The position numbers and the translations under genes are program-made. Shown here piece by piece: positions 43,459 to 52,528 of a DNA stretch of 64,000 bases. The notes beneath the pieces are model-generated. The model had not been told where the DNA came from. It did no database searches and was given only the letters and a program-made list of their open reading frames with translations. Every line of letters starts with the position of its first letter. Position 1 is the first letter of the stretch. This stretch comes from Bruticola sp004554425 (lineage in GTDB: Bacteria; Vulcanimicrobiota; Xenobia; Xenobiales; Xenobiaceae). The stretch lies in NCBI GenBank assembly GCA_958366945.1, contig CATXCY010000004.1:1-64000 (forward strand), written 5' to 3'.

Positions 43459-44925
43459 ATGTTAAATTCTATTAGTGGTGTAAGTCCTATGGCTTACACG
43501 GCTCCGACCAGCGGCGTAAGCGCCACCAAGGTTGATACTGAAGTAAAAGGGCCGGAGTTTTCTTATAATCCTCAGGACGAGTTGGTCATGGATCCTATCA
43601 CTATCCAGGTGCCCAACATCAAAACCAGCAGCAAAAAAGCTCCCGAAGGCGAGCATGTGCGTTTGGCTGATAAAGACGGATTGCGTCCCAATAAAGACGG
43701 CGAATATGTATTTCAGCCTGGCACCCGTCAGTACATCGCGGCCAACACTATGGCCACTATTCAGTCCACCGTCAACGCTATGAGCGAAAAATTCGGTCAG
43801 GACATCAATTGGGCTTTCGGTGAAAAGCAAATTAAGCTTATCCCCGACGGCGGCGTCATGCTCAACGCTTACTATTCTCGTCAAGATGAGTCTTTGAACT
43901 TCTTCCATGCCAAAGATCCCGTCACCCAGCAGCAAGTTTATACTGGAAGTTCCGGAGAAGTAGTTTCTCACGAAGCCGGCCATGCTATTTTAGACGCCAT
44001 TCGCCCCGGTTTCTTGTCTTCTTGGCACGCCGACACTAACGGTTTCCACGAAGCTTTTGGCGACTTAACCGCCCTTTATATGTCCAGCCAGAACGACCAA
44101 GTATGCGAATTGGCTGCCAGAGAGTGTGGCGGCGACTTACATAAGCCCAATTGCTTGTCTGCTACCGGCGAGCTTTTGGGACGCACTATAAATAACGAAG
44201 CCGGACGCAACGTAACCGGCGGCGATCATGTGCGTAGTTTGATTAACGACTTTAAGTGGCAAGCTCCTCACACCGTCGATCGCAATCCTTCCGGTACCGA
44301 TCCTTTAACTACCGAAGTACATAGCTGGTCTCGCATTTTCAGCGGTGCTCAGTACGACGTAATGGCCGCCATGACTCAGCGCAACATGGCTGACGGCATG
44401 GATGCCGCCGCTGCTATTAAGGCTGCAGGCAGCGAAAGCATGGATGTTTTAGCTAAAGCTATAAACATTTCTCCTAAAGAAAATGCCACTTATCGCGACA
44501 TTGCTCTTTGCATGCTTAAAGCCGACGAAGAGATGGGCGGCAAGAATCACGACATTATTTTGAGCTGCATGCAAAACCGCAACATCCTCTTTGAAGATGA
44601 CGATACCCCTTCTGGTGTTTCTATGGCTTCTGTTCCCGCTCACGATATGACCGTAACCTTAGATGGACCCGAGTTTGGCAAATTCTCCGGTGCTGAAGTT
44701 ACCGCCAAAGTATCCAGCGGCATCGGCGCTATGAATGATAATCCTGGTCAGGATCTCATCAACGATATGAAGATGCATATCCAGAATGGCTCCATCCTCT
44801 ATACTGAGCCCAACCAAGTTGTGGAAAAGAAAGATCTTTTTGACAAGAACGGTAACGCTTACATTGGTGTAGTACGCTGGACTGACGGCAAAATGACCAT
44901 TGAAAGAAATACAATGATTAGCTAA
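43459..44925 (+). CDS. Gluzincin-type metallopeptidase, copy 2
   Basis: A 488-aa paralogue of the gene just upstream. The zinc motif is SHEAGHAILD (His171, Glu172, His175) with FHEAFGDL for the third ligand. It shares EFSYNPQDE, LNAYYSR, WSRIFSGAQYDVM and the C-terminal SILYTEPNQVVEKKDLF almost word for word. It has no signal peptide. AGAGG lies about 12 bp before the ATG. The gene has its own upstream region after the terminator, so it can be controlled separately. Main differences lie in the middle loop (a Thr/Pro insert after residue 270) and the N-terminus. Confidence 0.8.
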   Translation: MLNSISGVSPMAYTAPTSGVSATKVDTEVKGPEFSYNPQDELVMDPITIQVPNIKTSSKKAPEGEHVRLADKDGLRPNKDGEYVFQPGTRQYIAANTMATIQSTVNAMSEKFGQDINWAFGEKQIKLIPDGGVMLNAYYSRQDESLNFFHAKDPVTQQQVYTGSSGEVVSHEAGHAILDAIRPGFLSSWHADTNGFHEAFGDLTALYMSSQNDQVCELAARECGGDLHKPNCLSATGELLGRTINNEAGRNVTGGDHVRSLINDFKWQAPHTVDRNPSGTDPLTTEVHSWSRIFSGAQYDVMAAMTQRNMADGMDAAAAIKAAGSESMDVLAKAINISPKENATYRDIALCMLKADEEMGGKNHDIILSCMQNRNILFEDDDTPSGVSMASVPAHDMTVTLDGPEFGKFSGAEVTAKVSSGIGAMNDNPGQDLINDMKMHIQNGSILYTEPNQVVEKKDLFDKNGNAYIGVVRWTDGKMTIERNTMIS

Positions 44926-44954
44926 ATAATAAGCTTAACTAATTTTGCCGTTAT

Positions 44955-45002
44955 AAAAAGATAAGGCTGTCGGAAATATTATTCCGACAGCCTTATCTTT
45001 TT
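44955..45002. terminator. Bidirectional terminator
   Basis: A perfect 20-bp stem (core AAGATAAGGCTGTCGGAA / TTCCGACAGCCTTATCTT) with T-runs on both strands. It closes the second gluzincin and the leftward M16 pair. Confidence 0.93.
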
Positions 45003-45067
45003 ATAGTTATTTTGAGCTTTTTATACTTTTTTTCAAAAAGCAAAAGCTCAAAATACCAAGTCCAGCG

Positions 45068-46618
45068 CTACTTCAGGGGCACATCAGCACCCATGACGGC
45101 GTCGACAGGAACTATTTCCATGCGCCAACCAGGCTCGTCTTTAAGTTGCTCAGCAATAGCTTTGGCGTCACCTACTGCCACCATAACCATTTGCTCGGGA
45201 CGGAAGAAGGAAAGACGAGGAATATTCATACTTTCGCCGTCAACCTTTCTGATTTTGCCAACATAGGTAGCATAATAATCGTCTGGCAAGTTATAGAGTT
45301 GCATTTCCATAAGGCGCTGAGCCAGCTTGAGACTAGTTTCAAAAGACTCGGGATAACCGTAGCAAATATAATTTTCTGTGCGTTTTAATTCGTCGGCGTC
45401 CATCTTTTTACTCATGCCACCGATTTCATTAAGGATTTCACGCAAAGCGGGCACAGTCTTATCTGCTTGTACATCGGTAGCCACCAAGAAAGGACCAGCC
45501 TCTTTACGAAAAACGAACATAGAACGAGCGCCATAAGTATAGCCATTCTTTTCACGCAAGTTTTGGTTTAAGCGAGACATGAAAGAACCACCCAAGGCGG
45601 TGTTCATAACTTGCAAGGAGAAGAAGTGCTCATTATCTCTAGCAAAGCCTACCCTACCTACACGCAAAACAGACTGATGGGCTCCTGGGCGATCGACAAC
45701 ATAGATAACTTTGCCAACGCCAGAATCAGTTTTGGGCAAAGCTAACAAAGGAGCGGTGTGTTTATCTTCAGCTTTTTTATTTAAGCCAGCCTTAAATTCG
45801 GCTGCGACTTCACTATCGGTAAGTTTGGCTTTATGCCATTTGCCAAAACGGCTTTCCAACTCTTGCATTACTTGGTCAATATCGACGGCCCCGGTTACAG
45901 AGAAGAAAGCATTTTGCGGAGTATAATAATGCTTATAGTAGCTAACCACATCTTGGCGCGTTAAACTAGCATAAGTAGAAGCTAAACCGTTTAAGCCGTA
46001 GCCTTGTCTGTTGTTTAGTTCATTTCTATAAATGATTCTGCTAAAAGCATAACTGGCCAAAGAAGCCGGATCTTCGCGCTGTTGCATAAAGTTGGTTAAA
46101 CGCAACTTTTTAATACGCTCAATTTCTTTTTCCGGGAAAGTGGGGTGGATCACAGCCTCAGCCATAAGATCGAGTCCCTTATCTAAACGCTTACCAGGCA
46201 CAGTTAAAGAAATTGTAGAGCCAAAATAAGACTGATCAATGCCAAAATAAGAACCTATATTGTCACTTTGCTCGGCAAATTGCAAAGCACTATACTTAGC
46301 GGTGCCTTCGTCTAAGCATTCGGCAGTTAAAGCGGCTAAACCCATTTTATCCAAAGGTTCGTTGACAGCTCCGGCTTTAACAAAAAGGCAAGCGGTAACC
46401 AGCGGAGTGGTACGCCTTTCCATAAACCAAACAGGAATGCCATTGGACAATTGGCGTTTTTCGATTTTGGGAATAGCCACAGAGGCAGGCTCACTGATTG
46501 GCGGAGGCGTTAAACGATTGGGAGCTTGCATAGCATTGGTATTTTTAACCGGAGTTTCAGCTTGAGCCATAAGAGACATTCCTAACATAAAAATACAAGA
46601 AGTGAGCCAAAATTTCAT
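45068..46618 (-). CDS. M16 peptidase-family protein, non-catalytic partner
   Basis: A 516-aa M16-family protein with a signal peptide (MKFWLTSCIFMLGMSLMAQA, cleavage before ETP). At the place where M16 enzymes have HxxEH, it reads AALTAECLDEGT, so all zinc residues are missing. Pairs of an active and an inactive M16 subunit are known from processing peptidases, where the inactive one holds the substrate. It starts 3 bp after the stop of the active subunit and has GGAGG for its ATG. A Pro/Ala-rich stretch follows the signal. Confidence 0.87.
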   Translation of the reverse strand: MKFWLTSCIFMLGMSLMAQAETPVKNTNAMQAPNRLTPPPISEPASVAIPKIEKRQLSNGIPVWFMERRTTPLVTACLFVKAGAVNEPLDKMGLAALTAECLDEGTAKYSALQFAEQSDNIGSYFGIDQSYFGSTISLTVPGKRLDKGLDLMAEAVIHPTFPEKEIERIKKLRLTNFMQQREDPASLASYAFSRIIYRNELNNRQGYGLNGLASTYASLTRQDVVSYYKHYYTPQNAFFSVTGAVDIDQVMQELESRFGKWHKAKLTDSEVAAEFKAGLNKKAEDKHTAPLLALPKTDSGVGKVIYVVDRPGAHQSVLRVGRVGFARDNEHFFSLQVMNTALGGSFMSRLNQNLREKNGYTYGARSMFVFRKEAGPFLVATDVQADKTVPALREILNEIGGMSKKMDADELKRTENYICYGYPESFETSLKLAQRLMEMQLYNLPDDYYATYVGKIRKVDGESMNIPRLSFFRPEQMVMVAVGDAKAIAEQLKDEPGWRMEIVPVDAVMGADVPLK

Positions 46619-46621
46619 CTT

Positions 46622-47974
46622 TTACTTGGCCTCCTTCTTCTCAGGGACGACAGTTATCTCCACATATTTATCAAGATCGAGATACTTCTTAGCACAATCG
46701 GAAACAGACTGAGGAGTTACCTTGCGATAACGCTCTAAATCAGCCGAGAAAGAATCAGGCTTGCCAAAGTGCCAATAGTAATTATTGAGCATGTCAGCCT
46801 TTTCGGAAATTAACTCGGCGTTGGCATAGAAAGCCGATTCAGTCATATTGACAACACGATCAATTTCTTGCTGACTGGGCGGATTATTTTGAATTTTACG
46901 AATCTCTTCGTTGACGATTTTTTGTACTTCGTCAAGACTGACACCTGGCTTAGGAATATAACTTATAGTAAAGCAAGAGCCTAAATCGGAGCTAGATTGC
47001 TCAGCTTGGATACTTTGTACTATTTGTAATTCATAAACCAAACGCTTATAAAGGCGTGAATTTTTGCTATTAGTCAAAATGGAAGCCAAAACATCCATAT
47101 CGGCATCGCCTTGAGCATAAAGAGCCGGAGTGGGCCAGCTTTGAGAGCGCAAAGGCAAAGCGACTTTGTCTTCAATAGTTTTTTTAACGATACCGGTAAG
47201 TTCTACAGGCTTAGCCTTAACGTGTTCTACCTTGGGGCCGGGCTTAACTTCAGAGAACCATTTTTCTACCAAACGCTTAGTCTCTACAGGATCTATATCA
47301 CCAGCCACAACTAAACTAGCATTACTCGGAACATAATATTTTTTGAAGAAGTTGACTACATCATCATAACCAGCTGCGCTCAAATCTTCCATAGAACCAA
47401 TGATAGGCCAATTGTAAGGATGATCTTTAGGATAGAGCAAACGAGGCAATTCTAACCACATACGAGCGTAAGGGCGGTTGAGATAGCTTTGACGCATCTC
47501 ATTTTTGACAACATCACGCTGACTATCTACTACGTTGGGAGACATAGAGTCGAGCAAATACCCCATGCGATCAGATTCCAAGAATAAAGGTAATTCCAAA
47601 GCGCAAGAAGGGACAGAGCAATAATAGTTGGTGCGATCTGTACTAGTAGAAGCGTTGTTACTTCCGCCTACTCCCTCTAATAAACGATCAAATTCGCCTT
47701 CTTTGACATGCCCGGAGCCCTCAAACATTAAATGCTCAAATAAGTGAGCGAATCCGGTGCGACCGACTTGCTCATTACTGGAGCCAACCTTATACCAAAT
47801 ATTCGTATAAACCATAGGGATAGTGTGATCTTCATGCAAAATCACATGCAACCCGTTGGGCAAATCAAATTCTGTATAAGGGACTTGCATATCTCCCCCG
47901 CCGGGCTCCTGAGCTGAAACAGGAGCAGCAGCCATACAAAGGGCCATAGCCAAACCGCATAACGCTTTGCGCAT
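46622..47974 (-). CDS. M16 zinc peptidase, catalytic subunit
   Basis: A 450-aa exported zinc peptidase. The signal peptide ends at about residue 21 (APVSA then QEP). The inverted zinc motif HLFEH has His77, Glu80 and His81, with the third Glu about 75 residues on in the VKNEMRQS region. M16 peptidases of this kind degrade peptides in the periplasm. It is first in a two-gene operon with the inactive partner. The ATG has a strong GGAGGAA. A possible terminator of metF ends directly in front of this site. Confidence 0.9.
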   Translation of the reverse strand: MRKALCGLAMALCMAAAPVSAQEPGGGDMQVPYTEFDLPNGLHVILHEDHTIPMVYTNIWYKVGSSNEQVGRTGFAHLFEHLMFEGSGHVKEGEFDRLLEGVGGSNNASTSTDRTNYYCSVPSCALELPLFLESDRMGYLLDSMSPNVVDSQRDVVKNEMRQSYLNRPYARMWLELPRLLYPKDHPYNWPIIGSMEDLSAAGYDDVVNFFKKYYVPSNASLVVAGDIDPVETKRLVEKWFSEVKPGPKVEHVKAKPVELTGIVKKTIEDKVALPLRSQSWPTPALYAQGDADMDVLASILTNSKNSRLYKRLVYELQIVQSIQAEQSSSDLGSCFTISYIPKPGVSLDEVQKIVNEEIRKIQNNPPSQQEIDRVVNMTESAFYANAELISEKADMLNNYYWHFGKPDSFSADLERYRKVTPQSVSDCAKKYLDLDKYVEITVVPEKKEAK

Positions 47975-47989
47975 ATGTATAATTCCTCC

Positions 47990-48025
47990 AAAAAGATTGG
48001 CCTCCGGCAGCTATAAGCCGCAGAG
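47990..48025 (-). terminator. Possible terminator of metF
   Basis: On the minus strand a small stem (CTC..CGGC / GCCGGAG, one bulge) is followed after a few bases by TTTTT. It then runs directly into the ribosome-binding site of the M16 gene. Confidence 0.45.
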
Positions 48026-48072
48026 ATTCTTTTGTATACTAATCGATTTTATCAGAAAAAACTAATTTATGC

Positions 48073-49017
48073 TCAGATTAAACCGCGCTGTTCGCTTTGA
48101 GCGGCAATTTCCGAATCGGAAACAGGCTTTGTCATAATACCAAGCATACGACATAAAGCCCAAGTTAATTCCGATCTGTTCATGGTAAAGAAATGGAAAG
48201 ATTCGATACCAGCTTTGCGCAAAATTAACAACATCCCAGCTGCCACTTGCATAGCCAACATATTGCGTATTCCAGGTACATCATCTAAACCATCAAAAAG
48301 TTGTACAATCCAACTAGGTAATTTAGCGCCACAAGTACGACTAAATTGCAAAAGACTTTTGGCATTGGTAACAGGCATAATTCCGGGAACAATGGGAATC
48401 TCAATATGGTGCTTTTCGGCTCTATCCAAAAGACGGAAATAATCATCAACATCAAAGAAATATTGAGTGATAGCTCGGGTAGCTCCAGCATCAATCTTTC
48501 TTTTTAAAACTTCCATATCAAAATCAAGAGACTTTGACTCTGGATGACCTTCAGGGAAAGCAGCTACACTAATTTCAAAGTCACCAATTTTGCGCAAACC
48601 AGCCACTAAATCACAGCAATAACGATATCCTTGAGGATGTGGCTCGTAAACTGAAGATCCTTTGGGAGGATCACCTCGCAAAGCTACAATATGACGTATA
48701 CCAGCTTCCCAATATCTTCTGGAAATTTCATCAATTTCGGCGCGACTGGCTCCAGCACAAGTTAAATGGGAAGCCGGTACTAGAGAAGTTTCTTTGGCAA
48801 TGCGAGTCACAATATTATGAGTACGCTCTCTAGTAGATCCACCCGCTCCATAAGTAATTCCAACAAACTCTGGACGCAGAGGTTCAAGACGCACAATAGT
48901 ATGCCACAGAGTTTGCTCAGCTTCGGGAGTTTTGGGAGGGAAGAACTCAAAAGAAACTTTAGGCGGATTAGTGCAGAAAAAGTCCTTAAGCTCAGAAATT
49001 TCTATCAGCTTTTTCAA
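48073..49017 (-). CDS. metF: Methylenetetrahydrofolate reductase
   Basis: A 314-aa flavin-dependent reductase making 5-methyl-tetrahydrofolate for methionine synthesis. Signatures are VSFEFFPPK with catalytic Glu24, TYGAGGSTRE, HLTCAG and ALRGDPP for the FAD/folate site, and TQYFFDVDDYF plus PGIMPV. The length is slightly above the usual 290-300 aa because of a C-terminal extension. The TTG start at 49017 is supported by TAGGAG 6 bp upstream. A complex terminator-like hairpin sits in the leader after the ferredoxin gene. Confidence 0.93.
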   Translation of the reverse strand: MKKLIEISELKDFFCTNPPKVSFEFFPPKTPEAEQTLWHTIVRLEPLRPEFVGITYGAGGSTRERTHNIVTRIAKETSLVPASHLTCAGASRAEIDEISRRYWEAGIRHIVALRGDPPKGSSVYEPHPQGYRYCCDLVAGLRKIGDFEISVAAFPEGHPESKSLDFDMEVLKRKIDAGATRAITQYFFDVDDYFRLLDRAEKHHIEIPIVPGIMPVTNAKSLLQFSRTCGAKLPSWIVQLFDGLDDVPGIRNMLAMQVAAGMLLILRKAGIESFHFFTMNRSELTWALCRMLGIMTKPVSDSEIAAQSEQRGLI

Positions 49018-49052
49018 GGCGTACTCCTAAATTGCAAAGAGAAAAAATACAC

Positions 49053-49121
49053 AAAAAAAGCGGCACTTATACTGAAGCTGAGAACGGCAAGCCGCTCCCC
49101 GCCTCAGTGCAGACCGCTTTT
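49053..49121 (-). terminator. Branched terminator between ferredoxin and metF
   Basis: On the minus strand AAAGCGG pairs with CCGCTTT and GCACT with AGTGC; inside, CTGAG/CTCAG and CGGC/GCCG form further stems. Seven T follow. It ends about 36 bp upstream of the metF start and could act as an attenuator of metF. Confidence 0.75.
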
Positions 49122-49154
49122 ATATCCTTATAAAGGATAATCTAACTCGCGAAA

Positions 49155-49388
49155 TTACTTGTAGAACTCAGCGTTGATCTGGATGAACTGCTCTTTGTCA
49201 GCGGGAATTTCGTCATCGGCATAGATGGCGTCGGCGCCGCAGCAGCTCTTGCAAGCTCCGCAGTCGATGCATACTTCAGGATTGATGAAGTACTGGGATT
49301 CGCCGTCAGAAGTGTGAATGGCTTCTACGGGGCAGTTCTCAGCGCAGGAACCGCAAGTAATACAAGAATCGGTAATTACATGAGGCAT
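49155..49388 (-). CDS. 2[4Fe-4S] ferredoxin
   Basis: A 77-aa cytosolic ferredoxin with two clusters: CITCGSCAENCP and CIDCGACKSCCG. The second cluster has an additional Cys and Gly in place of the usual Pro after the last Cys. It serves as a low-potential electron carrier, typical of anaerobes. Its terminator separates it from metF. GAGGAA lies 11 bp upstream of the ATG. Confidence 0.93.
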   Translation of the reverse strand: MPHVITDSCITCGSCAENCPVEAIHTSDGESQYFINPEVCIDCGACKSCCGADAIYADDEIPADKEQFIQINAEFYK

Positions 49389-49536
49389 GTTCTCTAAATT
49401 CCTCTACTTTAAGTGTTGCGATGTCTAAATCGCATTGGCCCCTTGGTTCACGTTGAAACGTTTTTTTCCTACTTATAAAAAATGTTTTTCAAGCAAAGCC
49501 AAGAGCTACAATGCAAAAAGAGTTAATTACGTTTTG

Positions 49537-50475
49537 TCAGTTTCCTAAAATATCGCCTACAGATAAGCGACGACCAGCCATAAAAGCCGCTCCGTCCATC
49601 CAACATTTGCCAGCAGGCTTAACCAGACGCAGAACTACAGCTCCTTTACCAGTAGCTACAACATAACCCTGACCTTTAATTTGGCCCAAAACTTGTCCGG
49701 GGACAGTGTTTGCGCTATCTTCATTCCAAGTTGTTACTGGAGATGAGCCTATTTTTAATATTTGGCCATTATGTAAGGTGGCCGCTTCTGGTTCGCTATA
49801 GAGCGCTCTGACAAAGTTGGCTGTCTCTTCAGCTGTCTTATGCCAATCGATAAACAGATCTTCACGCTTAAAAGGCTTAGTATAATTGAATTCACCTTGT
49901 TGGGGCTGAGCTTGTAAAGTACCAGCCTCCAGCCCAATAGCCGTTTCTACCAACATATCGGCACCAATTTCAGCTAAGCGCTCCATAAGCTCGGAACCAC
50001 TTTCCTGTGGGGCGATTTCTACTTCTTGGCGCATGAGCACCGCTCCAGTGTCGTAGCCTTCTTCCATAATAAAAGTAGAGACACCAGTAATTTTATCTCC
50101 GGCCATAATAGCAGCTTGCACAGGAATAGCACCGCGGTGGCGAGGCAAAAGCGAAGGATGTAAATTTACACAACCTAAGCGAGGCATTTCCAAGAGACTC
50201 TTGGGGATAAGTTTGGCGTAAGCAGCGACCAAAACGATATCTGGGTTGAGCTCTTCAACTAGCTTCAAAAACTCAGGATCGCGTACTTTTAAAGGTTGAT
50301 AAACTGGTAAGCCCAATTCTAAAGCCGCAACCTTAACCGGAGGCGGAGTTAGTTTGTTGCCTCGCCCCTTGGGCTTGTCAGGCTGAGTAACGACAGCTAC
50401 AACCTCAAAGCGCTCAGCCAATTTTTTTAAGGAAGGAACAGCAAATTGAGGAGTTCCCATATACAATACACGCAT
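49537..50475 (-). CDS. fmt: Methionyl-tRNA formyltransferase
   Basis: A 312-aa enzyme formylating initiator Met-tRNA with 10-formyl-THF. The start YMGTPQFAVPSL, the catalytic NLHPSLLPRHRGA segment, GVSTFIMEEGYDTG and a C-terminal OB-like part match the family and its usual length. It follows def by 15 bp. The ATG at 50475 is chosen because GAGGAACGG, spaced 9 bp, lies before it; an in-frame TTG at 50490 overlaps that site. Confidence 0.95.
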   Translation of the reverse strand: MRVLYMGTPQFAVPSLKKLAERFEVVAVVTQPDKPKGRGNKLTPPPVKVAALELGLPVYQPLKVRDPEFLKLVEELNPDIVLVAAYAKLIPKSLLEMPRLGCVNLHPSLLPRHRGAIPVQAAIMAGDKITGVSTFIMEEGYDTGAVLMRQEVEIAPQESGSELMERLAEIGADMLVETAIGLEAGTLQAQPQQGEFNYTKPFKREDLFIDWHKTAEETANFVRALYSEPEAATLHNGQILKIGSSPVTTWNEDSANTVPGQVLGQIKGQGYVVATGKGAVVLRLVKPAGKCWMDGAAFMAGRRLSVGDILGN

Positions 50476-50490
50476 GTATCCGTTCCTCAA

Positions 50491-51078
50491 TTAGGCTTTC
50501 GTATCTTCTTCGGTAGGAGCGGCTTCTTCGTTTTTAACTTCAGTAGATTCTTCAGCTTCCGTTCCTTCTTCGGCTACCTTCGAATCTTCTTTTTCACCTT
50601 CAGCCTCTTCTTCCGGATTAGCTGTTACCGGATGCACATTTTCAGCTATATCGATATAGACACGTCCATCCAAATGATCACATTCATGCTGAGCACAGCG
50701 AGCAAAAAGTCCCTCTCCCTCATAACTAACTCTTTGACCGTTTTCATCCAAGCCACTTAAACGCACCTTAGAGCAACGCCATACTTCGCCTTCTAACCCG
50801 GGGTAAGAGAGACAGCCTTCCATACCCAACTCTTCCTCATCACTCAAAAAAGTAACTTTGGGGTTGGCCAATTTAATGGGGCCATCACCTACATCTATAA
50901 CTATTAAACGACGAGAAATTCCTACTTGAGGAGCAGCTAAACCTACACCTGGAGCTGCATACATAGTTTCTAACATGCGATCAAAAATATCGCGTACCTT
51001 TTGATCGACTCTCTCTACAGGTTTGCATTTGCGACGTAAAATAGGATCATCGTTAATTCTGATTTTGAATGTAGACAT
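50491..51078 (-). CDS. def: Peptide deformylase with acidic tail
   Basis: A 195-aa metal enzyme removing formyl from new proteins. Motifs: GVGLAAPQVG, EGCLSYPG (metal Cys) and QHECDHLDG (HExxH-type ligands and Glu). The C-terminal tail of about 35 residues is almost only Glu, Ala, Lys and Thr, an addition not needed for catalysis. It forms the usual def-fmt pair. AAGGGA lies about 10 bp before the ATG. Confidence 0.95.
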   Translation of the reverse strand: MSTFKIRINDDPILRRKCKPVERVDQKVRDIFDRMLETMYAAPGVGLAAPQVGISRRLIVIDVGDGPIKLANPKVTFLSDEEELGMEGCLSYPGLEGEVWRCSKVRLSGLDENGQRVSYEGEGLFARCAQHECDHLDGRVYIDIAENVHPVTANPEEEAEGEKEDSKVAEEGTEAEESTEVKNEEAAPTEEDTKA

Positions 51079-51102
51079 AATATTTTTCCCTTAAATAATA
51101 AG

Positions 51103-51236
51103 ACCGAATGTCGGCCCACAGAGGCTTTTTCCAGAAAAAAAAGACTTGCTATCAAACGACATTCGGCCGCAGCTTCCCTAACGCAGTTCCCTAGTAGCAA
51201 TTGACAATATCTTACCGAAAGCTCAGGGAACTGGCG
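51103..51236. other. Two hairpins in the gap before def
   Basis: The 172-bp gap has a stem CCGAATGTCG/CGACATTCGG (51104-51113 with 51157-51166) and a stem ACGCAGTTCCCT/AGGGAACTGGCGT (51181-51192 with 51225-51236, one bulge). Neither carries a T-run in the right place. They may be part of the def leader or of the 3' end of the exported protein gene. Confidence 0.5.
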
Positions 51237-51250
51237 TCAGCAAAATCATC

Positions 51251-52261
51251 TTAAAAAGAAGGAGCGAATTCACTCATAGGATCAGGCTCTTTTTCTTCAG
51301 CAGGAGCTGCAGGCTTAGCCTGAGTCTCGGTAGGATCCGGAGCAGCTTCTACTTTAGGTTGCTCAGCGGGCTTATCGACTTTGGGAGGATCGTGAATAAT
51401 GAGAGCTTTGCACTCGACCGGAACTCTGTTGTAATTGAACCAAATAGGATTATCGGGAGTGAAAGTGCAACTCTGTCCAGCTTCCAAAATACCTACATCT
51501 TTGCTCCAAGTGTTCACCACAGTTCCATCATAGAGCACTGCATTTACGTTAAACTGTACACCACTCAGGGAAGTGCTGCCAGTATTTGTAATTTTGGCGC
51601 TATTGAAGTGGACTTCAGCAGTGTAGGCACCGCCAGCATCGTTGTTAAACCAATCAATGCTGTTGACAGCAATAGGAGATTGAGAATTGCTGCCATCAGT
51701 TTCAATCTTACCCTGGGCGTTAAGTTTGTACTTCACTTCACCGCCACTTTTTTTAGCTGAATCAACATTTTTACCAGCACCTTTGGAAACGCTGGAACGT
51801 GGAGTGGCAGCAGCTATTTGAGCTTTAGTAACAGGAACTATTAAATCGATACTGCCAATGGCGGAAGAAACTGTATATTTCAAGCCAAAATATTTAGCAA
51901 AAGTTTGTACATCAACAGTCAGATGACCGGCTTTCAGAGCAGTAGGCAGAACAAATTCTTTACCGCCAAAAATCACGCTGGTAATGTTAGAGTCAAGAAG
52001 TGGACCATTAGCCTCTCCCTTGACACTTTTCTTAGACTCTGCGGCAGTATAAACATACAGCTTGCTGCCGTCCAAATTCCAAGTGTAATTCAAGGATTTA
52101 AGCAAATCATCCAAATTTGCTTTGACAGTCTCTCCGGAAATAACGGCACTGCCTTTAAATGGACGGTTACGCACATAGAAATCATAATCAGCGGCACTTA
52201 CCGAAACGGCAGAGCCCAGTAAAATGGCAGCCGTCAAAAAGCCATAGAAAAATTTGTTCAT
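51251..52261 (-). CDS. Exported FxLYD-like protein
   Basis: A 336-aa protein with a signal peptide (SAVSVSA then ADYDF). Residues about 30-140 resemble the copper-amine-oxidase N-like/stalk repeats found in surface proteins (VNLDDLLKSL-type strands; TVDVQTFAKYFGL). A second beta domain (ITNTGSTSLSGVQFNV, LYDGTVVNTWSKDVG) looks like FxLYD. The C-terminus is Pro/Glu/Ala-rich. It probably sits in the envelope; function unknown. GGAGG lies in front of the ATG. It does not share a start with a neighbour. Confidence 0.75.
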   Translation of the reverse strand: MNKFFYGFLTAAILLGSAVSVSAADYDFYVRNRPFKGSAVISGETVKANLDDLLKSLNYTWNLDGSKLYVYTAAESKKSVKGEANGPLLDSNITSVIFGGKEFVLPTALKAGHLTVDVQTFAKYFGLKYTVSSAIGSIDLIVPVTKAQIAAATPRSSVSKGAGKNVDSAKKSGGEVKYKLNAQGKIETDGSNSQSPIAVNSIDWFNNDAGGAYTAEVHFNSAKITNTGSTSLSGVQFNVNAVLYDGTVVNTWSKDVGILEAGQSCTFTPDNPIWFNYNRVPVECKALIIHDPPKVDKPAEQPKVEAAPDPTETQAKPAAPAEEKEPDPMSEFAPSF

Positions 52262-52528
52262 TCTTAGTCCTCCAAAAATATGAGAAACTTTTTCCTGCCG
52301 AATTGCACTTTTGAGCGAACGGCACTACTTCAAAGGCAACAAACTAGAGCAAATAAGACGCGCCGCCTTTTCAGCAGTTCAACCGGACTATCTCAGCACC
52401 CATCAAAATCGGGATTCAACACAGAAACAGAATATCCGCCTGCCGTGGCTCATAAAGAGTTCGCAAAAAGAAGCCCTATTCAACAGCATGTAAAAAAGCC
52501 AGCTGAAATAGGGCCACAAGCAAGCGAA

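Noticed and set aside
42318..43983. Leftward frames opposite both gluzincin genes (170 and 173 aa)
   Set aside because: They occur in parallel positions in both paralogues only because the sense genes are alike.
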